DNA of 64,000 nt from Fratercula arctica (lineage: Eukaryota; Chordata; Aves; Charadriiformes; Alcidae): positions 72,557,521-72,621,520 of the forward strand of contig CANTUZ010000001.1 in NCBI GenBank assembly GCA_947846985.1, written 5' to 3'. How positions within the stretch are numbered: position 1 is the stretch's first letter; each line of letters starts with the position of its first letter. Made by a program: the position numbers and the translations under genes. The notes under the pieces are model-generated. The model did not search any database and had not been told where the DNA came from. It worked only from the letters and a program-made list of their open reading frames with translations. Below are positions 1 to 12,850 of the stretch, one piece after another.

Positions 1-132
1 TATACTTCGACTTAAGTAGAAGAATGGGATACTTTACTATTCAAACATACATTCCCTGTATATTAACAGTTGTTCTTTCCTGGGTATCCTTTTGGATTAA
101 AAAAGATGCCACACCAGCAAGAACAGCATTAG
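1..132 (+). CDS. GABRG1: GABA-A receptor gamma-1 subunit, internal exon (TM1 and start of TM2), partial at window edge
   Basis: This is a coding exon of a pentameric ligand-gated chloride channel subunit; the receptor sits in the neuronal plasma membrane and opens on GABA binding. Codons start at position 3 and read [19 protein letters not shown], the pre-TM1/TM1 signature of gamma subunits. TM1 follows ([13 protein letters not shown]), then the TM1-TM2 linker KKDATPART and the first TM2 residues ALG. The exon ends at 132 in front of a consensus donor (gtaagt, 133-138), after the first base of a glycine codon (phase 1). The 5' part of the exon and all upstream exons (signal peptide, ligand-binding domain) lie outside the window. 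The residues ILTVVLSW and [12 protein letters not shown] fit gamma-1 better than gamma-2. The related avian gamma-4 is the main alternative, but the last exon argues for gamma-1. Confidence 0.95.
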
Positions 133-2461
133 GTAAGTTGTTAATAATTCGCTTTTCTGCTTTTTTTTTTGTGTAGTTCCTACCCTATCATTTGAAAATG
201 TCATCTTCCTTTCAACGAGACCACTAGCTATATGCTGTGGATTATTGCTAACATATCTTGCAGACACAGATCTACTTATCACTGAAGCCTTTGGTTTTCT
301 GCCTTTAACAGGGCAATTAAAAACAAACTATGCTGACCCTTTGGAATAGCACTGCCACCTATTTCGCATAATGTTTTAAAATTAATGTCTGTCTCCTTGT
401 TCTCGCTATAATATTTTAGTGACATTTTTGAAGAATAAATTAATTGCACTGCTGGCTTCCTTTCCTTCTGAAACTCTCCCCCATGGGGCATTATGTCTTA
501 TATATACAGAAAATGGTGGGATATAATAATATTAACTCATTCAAAGTGTTTTAGCTTGCATGCTTGAAGTTAAAAGCCACACTAGGTGTATAGATATTTT
601 TCATAGTTTGTGGAGATGTACACTGGTATAGGTTTTCCAGCAGCTCATTCACGTCAGGACCAGCGTGTGCATTTTGGCATCATGCTTTAGGATACACTTA
701 GAAACGTTGACCATTTATTCTTATGTCTATAGGAAAACCTGCAGGTTTTGCCAGCATTGAGGACATAGGGCTATATAATAGCCAATTATAGGTGTACATC
801 AGAACTGAAGGAAAAACGTTTTATCTGAGACTGTGGTTGCCAGGGCTGCAAATGCTAACTGATTCATAAATCTACCGGTCTAGCAAAAAGGGGAGGCTGT
901 GTCAAGGTTTACATGTCTGTTTCCAAGCGTACAGGTTACCATTCCCAGTTATTCATTGCTTCCTCCTGCTGGAGTTTGTCACTGTCTCCAGTCAACCAGA
1001 TGGACCCTCTAAATCATTTCAGTTTGAAAGAACAAATTATTAAAAATTGACCTGCCTGACTTTTTGGACTGAAATCAGATGGGAAGCGTTCACAGGAGCA
1101 ACTGAGTCCCCAGGCTCGAGAGGGTGATACTGCTGTGAGGAAAGAGTGGAGAGCAAGGGATGCAAACAGGTCGAGCCTCCTTGGAGGCCATGTGAAGGCA
1201 GCCTGCAGCAGGCATGGTGTTGCCGAGTGCTGCTGTGTGCTGGCAAGCCTTGGTTCAACCACAGTATAGGAGAGGCCATTTGCACAAACCAAGTCTGTCT
1301 CCCACTCCCCTAAACAGCTTTTACCAGAAATGATGGGTATTTGTGTGTGAATCCATTTCTGTTTGTTAGCTCTCTTTCAAACACCGTGTAGGGGTGCTCT
1401 ACTTGATCTCAGGAGGAAGACACCTTGTTTGACAATGCGGCCTTTATACAGCAGTTGTTCAAAATGACTTGTCCTGCTTCTGTCTGCCTCTGTCCTGCAT
1501 TAATAAATCTAAGCAGCCACCAATTTTGAGGGTGCCGTGGTTTCTAGCATAAACCCCGTGAAGGCCCTGAAGAGGAAAATAAAAATGAAGGGCTAAAGAG
1601 ACTTTGAAGCCCATTCACACTGAATGAGATTTTAGCTGCTAGGTCTCTTGAACGTGCCCAGAAGTCTGATCCCACTTTCTAAATCCTTCAGTCCCTCACA
1701 AAAAAATCTACGGTCATCTATTCAGGGTTACAAGGCCTAGGTTACAAACATTTTTCCTCCCAAAACTTTCAGTGCTTCAATAGCTTTATAGTAACTTTCA
1801 TCTGAATGACAGAAGAAATACGTTACCAAAAATATCCTCTAGGTGTAACTCCCTCACTACTCATAGCTTTATTTAAGCAATGAAGCTATATGCCAGTCAT
1901 TCCTGCTATAATCCTTAGGCATCTTCCTTGGGGGCAGTTCTATCAACTGTAATTCTTAGTGAGTGACAAGGCATCGTTCCAAACCAAGAGCAGCTCAGGG
2001 ACTGGGAGCTATGCAACAGGATCAGTAGAAAGAAAAGTATCAGAGAACCTGTAATAAGATGACTGCAAGCAGCCATCGCTGGTTCACACTTTACAGATAA
2101 TTCTGTATGAAAACCCATTTTGTGTGAGGTCAGCACAAGACCTTAACCTGCTGGATTTGCTCCAGGAGTTTGTAAAATTAATAAACATAGATCTTCTGAT
2201 CATTATAAGTCATGTGGCATCATTTGTGTCCAGTTTTCTGAGGTTATTTTCCAAGAAGGGAATATTCAGTCCTCATTCCCTTCATGTGATTGCCAAAGTG
2301 CCTTTACACTGCAGCTCCAGCAACACAACAGACCCTAAGACTAAAGTTATTCTGTGATCCCCTCCAACTCCAGGACAGCATGAAAACAATACAAAGGTGA
2401 GGACAGAACTGCCTATTCCTAGCTGTGTAGACTTGCTTCTGATGGCCAGAAAATTGAGCAA

Positions 2462-2625
2462 TAGACTCATAGAATGGTTTGAGTTGGAAGGGACCTTAAA
2501 GATCATCTAGTTCCAGCCCCCCTGCTATGAGACACCTTCCACTAGACCAGACTGCTCAAAGCCCCATCCAGCCTGGCCTTGAACACTTCCAGGGATGGGG
2601 CATCCACAGCTTCTCTGGACAAACA
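2462..2625 (-). mobile_element. CR1 LINE 3'-end fragment in the GABRG1 intron
   Basis: Read on the minus strand, this is the 3' terminus of a CR1 retrotransposon. Its octamer tail is reduced to agactcatagaat on the + strand at 2463-2475. Next comes the typical ttggaagggaccttaaagat block at 2484-2503, then ctgctatgagacaccttccac and gccccatccagcctggcc. Similarity fades after the gggatggggcatccacagcttctctgg block. The copy is 5'-truncated and diverged, with no coding capacity. It lies antisense to the gene. Confidence 0.92.
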
Positions 2626-5124
2626 GACCTCTAACGTACTTCTCTGCTGAACTCCTTTCTTCTTAAATTGGGTGACTCGGTGGAGATAAGAAAAGATTGA
2701 CCATGCTCCATCTTTTTTAACTAGGAGTTTGAAGCACCATGTGTGTGCATAGACATACACCAGCCATTTGGGTTGTCCTTCATAATGCTTATGAAGAAAA
2801 TGGAGAAAAGGCACCTAACAGTTTGCATTACTAATTTTCTGGAAGCAGTGTTCGTACCCTGTCCCTGAGGGAAGTTCCTCAGACCACACAGCTTTGTTTT
2901 CCAATTAATTTGACACGGAAGTAGGTTAGATCACTAGTCACAACAGTGTGACTTTCCCTGCCTCACCCCCTCAGCCAGTGGGAACTTCAGGCAAAAAATA
3001 TGTTCATATGCTGAGGTCATGAATTTGAAGTAAGAACATAAAAATGAGATGTTCCAAGGCCATATTCAATGGCTATCATGACTAACTCCTCAAACTCTGA
3101 TGAAGAATTAAATTGCTGGGCTAAAATATCATCTTTTTTAAATAAAGTCAAATAACAAGAAAATAATATATACATGAATCACCTCTTTTTATGCAAAGAG
3201 CCCTGTTGCTCCCAAAAGAGCAATGTCCTGTTGACTCTCGGGATGCAGTAAGCAGATGTTCCCAGTTTACTGTAGGTCTGCTTGTATAATGCAACCTATA
3301 AATCTGTCTGAGCAGCAGCACACATCCACATTTGGAAAGTGGCACATGGTGAAATTGTGAGTAATACAGCCAAAGGCAAACCGTTGAAATTTTCCTGCTA
3401 ATTACTTTAAATGAATTGTAAACTCAGTGCACCAAACCTGCCCTGAGTATAGCTGCGTTAATGTAAAGGGCTCACAGCAGGGAAATATTTTACTTTCTGA
3501 AATTAATGAGTAATTTCCTAAGCTATTGGCAACTACCCCCAGTTACATGAAGGATGGGTTTTACCCCTCTCTGAATAACATTAAGTAATAAGCTATTTCT
3601 GTGCTGGAAAAAATAAATGCAATCCGGGTATTTAGCTGTGAGGGGAAAATGAGACTGTAAGTATACTTTCAGCAAAACTATCCAGAGGCATCAAAGTGCT
3701 CTTTAAAAACTTGTGATCATAGTCCCTTTTTCACATGTTCTTTGAGGGGCTGAGGCCCAGAGTGGTAACGTGACTCAATCCAGGCCACCTGAAGAGTCAG
3801 TGGTAAACTGAGAATAGAATTTGAGTGTTGGATGAGAACTCTGTGTTTTCTAATCTCAGGTTCTTCTGCCCTCCATTCAATGAAAAGAAATAAAAAAAAG
3901 GCTCTCTGCTGCTTCTGCTTATCTCTAGTAATCAAAATTATTTTCTGCCAATGTTCACAGTCAAGAGCAGCCAGGAAATGTCTGAAAAAAAAGTTATGAT
4001 TTGGAAAAGAATAGTTTGTTTTCTTTGAAGATAAAGGGAATTAAGTTAAACTGCAGTTTCCCCCTGCTTTTTCAAAACGGGTATAACGTGATGTGACGAG
4101 GCAGTTACTACAGAGCACCTTCAAACTGCAGTTTAAAAAAATGCGGTGGGTATCAAGGCCAGCAATGTGTTGATGTAAATGATACAGACGATGTTTAATA
4201 AAAAATGAACATTTGAACATTGCTCTCCTTGTCATTCCACCTATAGCTCATTGACTAGAAAAACAAGCAAGTGATCAAAACAGATGCCACACTGGAAAGG
4301 TGGAGAAATTAAGTTTATAAGCAAGTGATGACATGGGTAAGAACAGTACACCTTTCCCCCAATGTACCCTTTGGAAAATAAAAAATGAGCCTCACTGACC
4401 AAAGAGTTTCTAACACTGAAGCTCCTGCTACCTCACTTTGCATACTTGTCCAGTAAGCAGCTTTCAAACAGTAATAATTTTATATAACTGTTTAGGCCAA
4501 TGATCTAAAGGTTAAAAAGTTCTCATGCGTTATGTATCCCTGCATCGTTTGATGTCCCAGACAGCCCTTTTTGATGTATCAAATAGCATCTTTGGTATGG
4601 AATTTGCTCAGAGAATATAAATGTCACAAAATGGCATTTATGCACAAACTTGTAAGCTCCCACTTACACTCATCTACCTGAAAATTGTGAAGCCAGGTTA
4701 CTTCAAAGCTGTTCTTGGCTGATATTAAAATTCTGTTGAAATAGATGGTTCAAGGGTGCTGTGAATTTCAATAACAGATGCAAAGCTCACTTTACCATAT
4801 GGGCCTCCCCAAAGTGAGAGACTTAACGATTTCATCTGGCAAGGTTTATTGCATTTGAAACCACTCAACAAACTGAATTTTCTTAGCATGAGAGATAAAA
4901 TGAGCTAAGGGTAGGGAAACTAGATATCCTCTTTGGAAATAATGGGTGCTGCCTTTTATTCATATATGCATATCTGTATATTCCAACTTGTAAATGTATA
5001 GGAATACATAAATATCATCTGGTGCACCTTCTTTCTGTTTTCTCTCTGTATTTACCCTCATATGACTCATTTTAATATTTTAAAACTTGTGCTGATGTGT
5101 CAGATGTAAAGTTGATATACTGAG

Positions 5125-5278
5125 TATTTTTATTATATATATTTTTATTATTTTTATTTTATTATAATTATAATATTTTTTATTTTTATTATATATATAT
5201 AATAGTTTATATATAATTATATATATATAATAGTTTTCTTATTAAATATATATTTATTATATATAATTTTTATTATTT
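5125..5278. repeat. AT-rich low-complexity stretch
   Basis: About 150 bp made almost wholly of A and T, with TATATA, TTTTATTATT and ATATAATAG runs and no clean single repeat unit. It is probably a decayed AT microsatellite inside the GABRG1 intron. Confidence 0.9.
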
Positions 5279-5949
5279 CAAAACCAACTCCAAGCCTGAG
5301 CTTAAATGAAGAATGATGCTTTTCTATTGGATTTTATATCATAAAAATATTTTGTATAAATTATAAAAGTAAAAATGCGTTTGGTTTACCTTTGGACATT
5401 TCCATCTATGTGCTCAGCAATCTTGTTTCATGCCCTTGCTGTAATTTGAAATGTGATGTGTAATCCAGAAAATATGATGACTTGTGATAATGTTATAACT
5501 TTTCTTTCCCAAAGGTTTTATACTGTGGTAGCAAAATGTGATTTGTTGTCAAAGATACTGAGGATGGACACTATTCATATCTTAAAACGAAAATAAATCT
5601 TACACCATTGATTGCTTTATCTATAAATTTAGTGGAACCTACTTTGTTTCAATCATCTAAAATTAGTCTGGAGCCACCCAAAACTCCCAGATTCTGTATC
5701 AGTGAGACATTTACAACATGATGTACTGGGCTGGTTTTGCTCAGTTCTCGCCTAGAGCTTCTAGGTTTTCACAGTCTCAAGCATGATTCAAGTAGGCATT
5801 TCACATTCCGGCTTAAGGCATGTATATAGCACTTAGGCTGAGTTGAGGACTTCTATACTTAAGCACAGAGGCTAATGGTAATTTTTCTTTCACTTCTCTG
5901 CCTTCCTGTCCATAGTCGCTTTGGCAGATGGTTGTCATTGCAGATATAA

Positions 5950-6006
5950 TCACAAATAATTCAAAGTTACAAATAATAGTCATAGTCACAAATAATTCAG
6001 AGTTAT
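5950..6006. repeat. Tandem duplication, 36-bp period
   Basis: The segment tcacaaataattca(a/g)agtta occurs at 5950 and again at 5986, with a shorter related piece (acaaataat) between them. It is partial at the second copy and lies in the GABRG1 intron. Confidence 0.75.
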
Positions 6007-8228
6007 ACCTCCATTTCAGCAAAAACAGAAGAAAAATATTACATTGTCAATACAGCATTCAGTAGTTTTCTATTTTTCTATTCTAATTCTATTTCTAAAT
6101 TGCAGACCTTTGCAAAAAAAAAAAAAAGTTTTTGAGCATTGCAAGCTTTTTTTTCATTTTATTTCTTTTTCGTCTATTAATAAAAAAGTGTCCTGAAGTA
6201 ATCTGACATCCTTTCACAGGGTGAGTGGGAAATAAAAACCTTCCCTTGAGTCCAGGTAAAAAGGACATTTTATATTGTGCTGGAAGAAGACGGTAGGTTT
6301 TGAGGAATTTTTTAAAGGTAGTAAAATACTTGCGAGCTGGTGCATGCACATGTGGCTCTGAAAGAGACAGATTTGTGTTAGAAATCTAAATGTGGGTTAG
6401 AAAGTGTTAAAGAACTTCATTTCATATGCAGAGTATGCCATAGCCTGGATGCAGTTCTTCTAAAGTTCTTCTAAAAACACTCCCAAGGCCTGAGTCACGG
6501 TCATACTGAAAGACTAATTAACCTGTAGTTAGCGAGGGCCAAATCAAGGCTAGTGAGTCAACACCTTTTGCAGTTGGACGTCTTTGCAGTTGACTACCGT
6601 GATGAGTGGCTAAGCATGGAGTTTGTCTCTGGAGCTTTTTCAAAGCACTAGCTAGCTACAGAACTGTTGCTGAAGGGTCTGGAGAGGTTACCGGTCCATG
6701 GCAGTCACATGTGCTTATATTGGGAGGTGGCACAGTTGGCAGGAAGCAGAAATATTTTCCCAATAGCTTTTAGATGTCCAAGGTATGTGGAAAATCCACA
6801 TTTCCCACTTCCTATCGGCATTGCTTTCATCTTGATTATTGAGTTGTGTTTTTTCAGCAACTTTTTGTTTGTTTGTTTGCTCGCTTCTGGGAAGTGAATA
6901 TTTAAGGAATACAATTATTTATTATTCATTGTAGAAGAAAGTTGAGGCCCAGGCAATAATCTGCCTTCTGGCTCTTCCAGAGACTTTCTGATGGTTTGAA
7001 TGAGGAGGGTTATTCATGTGAATCGCTGTAGTTTCTATCAAATGCTGCAAATCAGAAATGGGCATTGCTTCATAAACAGAAAGTAGTCAAAAGTAACCCA
7101 CAGATAGTTCTTTCTCTCCAGAGTGCCATTTGTGGGAAGTAATTTTCCTATAAGGCATAATTTCGGTCATCCCCTGCCATTTCAAACACTGTGTACCATC
7201 GCAAAATATCACTTTAACTATAAAAAGAAACATTACCTTATGGTTATGTTGTTTTTAGAGCAGGTTCTCTCTTGAGGCTTATTTGAGTGAGAGCTTTATT
7301 TTTTCTTCCCAAGTCATTGAGGAGTTTTATTTCTTCTTTCAGAAGGCTTGCAGTTCTTACCAAATTATTAAAAGCATCAGTCCAAAGTGGGAATGAAAAG
7401 ACTTCTATTCCTTGGGAATGAAGAGATGAGTTACCAGCAGCCAAATAACTGACACCCCACGGATTTCATTCTACAACTGGTTTTATTGTTTCAGGATATT
7501 TCACACTAAGAAATTCCCATTATATTCATTATTTCTAAATCAATCTAAGATGTGATGCTTTGTATGAATTAAAAAGGCTATTTCCATTAAGGTTACGTCT
7601 GAAGCTTGTATGACAGTGTGTTTTCCCTTACTCAGAAGGAAAATAGCAGTGGAGGACTCCCAAGGAAGCAGAGGTGTGAAAATACATTTTCAAAATTCAT
7701 GGTCAGAACTTTGCAGGAAAATTTCTTTTCTTCCCCCTCCCCCCCCCCACCTTTTTTTTTGAACACAAAATTTTTCATGAGAGTAGTACTGCTGTGAAAA
7801 AGACCATGTTTCCTTCATTGTTTTCTATGTTTCTTATTTTTTATTCTCGGTTTGGCATCTTTTCCGCTTATACTTTTCTTTGAAAAATTCTTCATTATCT
7901 CCTCCTCTCTCACTCCCATCTCCACTCTCACTCCCATCTTCAACCTAACGAGGACCAGAAAAAGGAAGAGGAAAAGCATATTGAGAGACATGGGAATGTC
8001 ACTTGTGCAAGACGAATATAAACAGCTGAGGAAAACTTGGTTTACAAAATACTACTGGGTCTACTGATGCTGTTTTTTATTATTTTTTTATACTACCAAA
8101 TGAAATCAATGAATTACTTGGATATCCTTTGGATTTCTTTTTTGTATTGTTTTGTATGTTTTCCAAAGAATCTTCTGCAAGATGGAGAAATGATGTTGCA
8201 TACAATTAAATCAAGTTTCTCTCCGCAG

Positions 8229-8425
8229 GCATCACCACAGTATTGACCATGACAACTTTGAGTACCATTGCAAGAAAGTCATTACCCCGTGTCTCCTATG
8301 TCACCGCTATGGATTTGTTTGTGACTGTATGCTTTCTATTTGTCTTTGCTGCTCTGATGGAGTATGCAACCCTCAACTACTACTCAAGTTGCAGGAAACC
8401 AAACTGTACTAAGAAGAAAAAGTCG
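8229..8425 (+). CDS. GABRG1: GABA-A receptor gamma-1 subunit, exon for TM2, TM3 and start of the cytoplasmic loop
   Basis: The exon follows an acceptor (ctctccgcag, ending 8228). Its first two bases complete the glycine codon split with the previous exon. It then reads [20 protein letters not shown], the pore-lining TM2 helix and TM2-TM3 linker of Cys-loop anion channels. TM3 follows ([20 protein letters not shown]), then [14 protein letters not shown] and a lysine-rich start of the intracellular loop (TKKKKS). It ends at 8425 in phase 0 before a good donor (gtaaga, 8426-8431). The frame stays open past the donor, but the residues there (VRREHLNLF...) do not resemble any gamma subunit, so that part is taken as intron. 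The length is 197 nt. Phases 1 in and 0 out agree with the neighbouring exons. Confidence 0.95.
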
Positions 8426-9969
8426 GTAAGACGGGAGCATTTAAATTTGTTTTCTAGCGTGTGGCTGGCTCAGAAAGCAGAGAATCATTCAACGACAGCC
8501 TGTAATCCCACGATACTCCACTCCTCTGAGCTCTTCCCGTTTTGTGGTGTGATCTGCCCTGAAAGCTGATGGAAAATAGTTACCCGCAGTAACAGCAGGA
8601 GCGGTTGTGTTCCTGTTGGGTGATGTCTGTTCCTAACAGAAGCAGCCTGCTGACCGTGAGGCAGCAACCCTGCCTACGCCTCTTTTGTCCTCCAGTTACT
8701 GTGCTGGTAGTCATAAAGGACTCCCACCAAAACAGATTGCATAGTTTGTTATACAAATACATGCACATCAATGTATATTCAAATGCATCTGCTATTTCAT
8801 AGCTTAACAGGTCTAGAAATATTTATGAACTTTATAAATGGGATTTTAGTGTCTCCACTGGGAACCAGCACTTATTTTTAGCCCTATGCACAAAGGGGCT
8901 TGTTTCTAAGCACAAAAACAGAGGAGGTCACTAGCAAAGGTGTTATACGTGGCTGCATTTTTAGCCAAAAAGACACTTCCAAGAGTAACACCCAGACACA
9001 CACAAAAGCTGTTTATTCGGAATCAATTAAAACAATCACGCAGGAAGAATTGCCTGGTGTACATCATAATTGACTACAAGAATGAGGGGGGCAGTATAAC
9101 GGAGAACAAAATCTCAGTGTAAACGTAGGGAAGGGGAAGTGGATTGTCCCCTCAAGATCAGTGGAAAATCTTATGTGTTTGAGATCGGTAGTTTGAGATG
9201 TTGGACACCATTGTGCATAATGGAGGAAATAAGGACATTTGAAATCAGGAATGCAATGACAAATACAAAAAATGTGAAGGAGGAAACTAAGAGAGAGAAG
9301 GCTAAATTCAGAGAATAGGTCATGAGGTAAAAAGGGATTGAATGAAGAGTTATAGAAAATAATTGAATTAAGAACTAATGAAGGAAAAGCTGAAACAAAT
9401 ATGGAATTAGAGAAAGGCTAGAGAGCCATACACTTAGTCAATGAAAACTCCGTTAAACCTCTAATAGCTTCTTGTAAAATGCATTGAACACAAAAGGCAA
9501 AAGAGTGTTACCAAAAGAAAAGTATGAGACAATCAAAATGAACTTGCTAATGATCAAACTAAAATTACCATCCTATAGAAAGACCAAATGAAAAAGTCAT
9601 GAGTATCTTTGTGAGTAGGATGTATTTCCAGACATGTGAATGAAGATGAGGGGAAGCATGCAACACTGATGAGATTTAAATCAACACAAGAACAAATGCT
9701 CATTTAGCTATTGTTCGCTAAATAAATAAGTATAATGGATTGAATAAAGACTTAAAGTGGATGGAAACTAGGTGTGCATTCTGCTGAGGTTTCATGCAGT
9801 TTTAAAGTGTACAGAATATTATTCTGAATATATAGAATATTCAGCATGAAGTGTTTTACAGACAAATGCATTTAAAGTCTTGGTTTAAGGAATGCTATTG
9901 AACATTAGATGCATATGAAGCAATAAGTATGTTTTCTTCTGAATAATTCTTTTGTTATCTTCATTTAAG

Positions 9970-9999
9970 CTACCTGATGTCAGTTTTGGTCATGTGATG
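9970..9999 (+). CDS. GABRG1: Candidate 30-nt cassette microexon in the TM3-TM4 loop of GABRG1
   Basis: Thirty bases are bracketed by a pyrimidine-rich acceptor (9940-9969, ending tcatttaag) and a near-perfect donor (gtaagt, 10000-10005). They are in phase 0, like the 3' end of the TM3 exon and the 5' end of the last exon, so inclusion would add exactly ten residues (LPDVSFGHVM) between KKKKS and NYSVLDM without a frameshift. The paralogous gamma-2 gene has an alternatively spliced 24-nt exon at the equivalent loop position (gamma-2L versus gamma-2S). Mammalian gamma-1 has, as I recall, a longer peptide here that also begins with L and contains P-D-x-S. Homology to either is inference. Such short open stretches with splice-like ends occur by chance, but this one is unusually well formed. 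Confidence 0.45.
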
Positions 10000-11879
10000 G
10001 TAAGTAACCTATTTTATTCAGTCAGACAAGTGGAGGCATGAATGTATGGCTGACATTTACTTGCAATAGTTCCCGAGAAAGCTGTAATGCTATGTTGTGC
10101 TTTACCCTGACTTCCCTACCAATATTGTTTTTCTTCTTTGTTGAAAGGTCAGTTTGGTTTTGGTTGTGGCAGAGGAACATAGCTGCCTCTTTCTATAATG
10201 ACTTATCAAATTATTTGGGAGGGAGAACGATCAAGTGTAGAATATTGCGTGTTACTTTTACCTCAGAAATTTTGTGTGTCTTCTTTATATAATACTGCAG
10301 TTTCTCATTACATTTTATAAAAGAAGTAATAAGTAGAAGTTATTGCGTAAACTTACATGGAGTTTTAACTGAATTTCATGGAAAATAATTATTTTATGCA
10401 TATCTGTAAAATCTTTGGCAAACTTTCAGGTCAATTTTCAAATAATTTAGACACACAAGTTTAAGACAGTTAGTTGTACCATATCTATAAATGGAATAAA
10501 TTCTGTTCCCTGAAGTTCTAGATAGCTATTTATATATGTACAGTGGTAGTAAAGTTGAAACTGAGCACAAAATTGTGTCTCGAAGTTGTATGAAATCTGA
10601 AACTGGAATACATACTCTAGTATATATAAATATAAAGCATGAAGAGGGCCAGTTAATCAGCTGGTTGCGTGTCCTGCTTCCCTGATATCAAATGCAAATA
10701 AGAACAGGAACAGAACTGAAACATTGCTTTCGCATTTCTTGGTTTGAATATGCTGAAGTTTATAATTTACAACTGCTAGCTCCATGTTGCTAGCTTACCT
10801 TTTACAAAAAATGTTACACACTTTTTTTTTTCCCATGAGTTTTCTGATTTATTTAAAGAGCTCATGTAGCATTGAAAGTCTGCTTATTGACAATGAATGG
10901 CTTACAGCAAGCATTGCATTTATACACTTGCCACTGATGTCATTCCCTGGACAGAGTTTTCTGAAAGACGAATTTAAAAAGGCACATTGAATGCGTGGTG
11001 GCATTTTCCTTTTTCCAATAAAAAAAAAAAAGGAAAAAGATACACAGCAACAAAAAACCCCAGGGTACTGATAGACGAGAAAGCTTCCTTTGTAGAACCA
11101 GGGCACTAATTGTCTTCACTTACCAAAATTGTCTGGAGAGATGGAAATCAACCTTTCTTCTTTTTAACATAAATATTGTAGCCAGGCATAGAAAATTTCA
11201 GTCCCTGAGTAGGAATTTTTCATAAAGGCCTGCAAGAAATGAACAGTATGTGACACAGTGGTATAGAAGAATTCCATGTATACTTTAGTTACAGGGGTTT
11301 TCTCTCCAAAGTGCTACAGTCAAAAAGTGGTTGCTTGTGAAATAATCTTAGACCTTTTCTATGTGGCAGCACTTTGTAAAGTTCTGATACCAGCCACCTG
11401 AAACTTTACAAATGAGAGAGAAGACCATGAGGGCATAATTTGTGTCACCTAATCTCAGAGATAAAGTCATTCACAACAAATAGATTTGCAGTCTAGAATC
11501 TGTTTACAGTCCACAGCACAATGCATCTGAGAGATTCTAGCCGTCTACTTATGATGTGATGACTTGTGTCCTAGAAGTAATTGGCTGGATATCGTAGGGC
11601 AGTTGTTCAGATGTTGTTATCTATGTTGGAGATGCCAACGTCTAAGCAGAGGGATGCCACATCGAGTTCTTCACTCAGGGACCAGCAATTTTAATGAGAT
11701 GAGTAATATTATCATGTGTCAAAACAAAGGATTTGTAGAAAGAAAACAAAGTCAAGAGAAAAAGAAAAAATTCCACTGAGGCACATCACTCATATCACTG
11801 ATCTGTTTCACATACAGAAATTTCAGGTACACCCCAGCACCTTCAACGTTGTGCATTTTGTACAGCAAGCATGGAAGCA

Positions 11880-12180
11880 GGAGCCCAGAGAACCCTCAGA
11901 ATGGAAGCAGGCATGATGCGGAGGCGTGACTAGCTTGTTAGTGCGCACCCGGCATGCTCCTGCAGCCAAAGGCAATGCTCAGCGCAATCACAGTGGGAGG
12001 AAGGGCCCCCGAGGTGGAGAAAATCGCGCTGACGGGGCTGGAGTCTGCTTTGTCAGGGCGGTGCAGGCAGGCAGCGAAGCTGATGGGACCTTTCCTACAG
12101 ATGCCAGCGGAGGAGGTGACATTTGTAAGGGTGGAACAGGTGGCTTGATGAGAGAGGAGACTATTGTGAGAAAGCACCTT
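11880..12180. other. CpG-enriched, GC-rich patch in the GABRG1 intron
   Basis: Around 300 bp of clearly higher GC and CpG content than the AT-rich intron around it; around ten CpGs fall between 11918 and 12110. Frames are open on both strands for 60-100 codons, which is expected for GC-rich DNA. I recognise no protein or repeat family. A regulatory element, an old insertion, or part of an unannotated transcript are all possible. Confidence 0.4.
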
Positions 12181-12850
12181 TCATTAAAAGGAAACGGTGT
12201 GACAGAAAAGCTGGCAAAGTGTAAACAGGGAGTACATTGAAGAAGGAGAGGTCTGCAGGCACCAGTAGTGCTGTAAGGAGGCGTGATAGCAAAGTGCCCT
12301 ATTTCTGAGCATGGTTAGTGTGATAAGCACTAAGGGGAAATGCCTAGGGATGGCATTTTGAAATCCTGTACTGAAATCATCACTGTCTGTTGCTGGCCAT
12401 ACCTGTTTTTACAAATCACAGTAAAGCTAAGAGGCGGTGAATACAGCTATACCAAGTGGAGATTGTTCTGTAATTAATTGGGGAGGAGGGACATCTTCCA
12501 TTTTTTTCAGAATACACTCTTAAATGTAGTAGCTTCAAGTATTTAAAGCAACTTGCAAACAACATTTGCACAGGCAAGTGAACTCCTAAGTGTGAAAAAA
12601 TGGTTACTAGAAAATATATGCTTTGAGCTAAACAAGCAGAAAATATACCTAGAATTATTTAACTCACCACTTCACAATCTCTCTATGGCAATTCATCTGA
12701 AAAGGCATCTTTTGAGGGAAAGAAAGATGGTTCCCAAATCTAGAATTCCTATTATCCCCAGCTCCTGTGATTTCTTCCCATGATTATTAATTGCGATCTG
12801 CATCATCCATAGAATCTTATCAACCTGTTGATTTCTTTTTCTCTCCTCAG

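Larger units (their letters stand above)
133..8228 (+). other. GABRG1: GABRG1 intron between the TM1 and TM2/TM3 exons
   Basis: An 8.1-kb intron with a gtaagt donor and a ctctccgcag acceptor. It holds a minus-strand CR1 fragment (2462-2625), an AT-rich low-complexity stretch (5125-5278), a 36-bp tandem duplication (5950-6006), a poly-C/poly-T patch (7732-7760) and an 18-bp imperfect duplication of CTCTCACTCCCATCT near 7906-7942. I see no other exon or gene in it. Confidence 0.85.
8426..12850 (+). other. GABRG1: GABRG1 intron between the TM3 exon and the last exon
   Basis: A 4.4-kb phase-0 intron. It contains the candidate microexon at 9970-9999 and a CpG-enriched patch at 11880-12180 described separately. 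The rest is AT-rich sequence with no recognisable repeat family. If the microexon is used, the intron splits into 8426-9969 and 10000-12850. Confidence 0.85.

Noticed and set aside
8426..8569. Open frame continuing past the TM3 exon of GABRG1
   Set aside because: A consensus donor (gtaaga) sits at 8426 and the downstream residues resemble no GABA receptor loop; the exon phase matches the last exon exactly when spliced at 8425.
11521..11560. Peptide with DSSR, considered as the counterpart of the extra loop residues of mammalian gamma-1
   Set aside because: The available AG acceptors upstream put it out of the phase-0 frame or run into stops, and there is no donor in the right frame.
12791..12850. 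Open frame upstream of the last GABRG1 exon
   Set aside because: It is the translated pyrimidine tract of a strong acceptor ending at 12850; homology starts at NYSVLDM.
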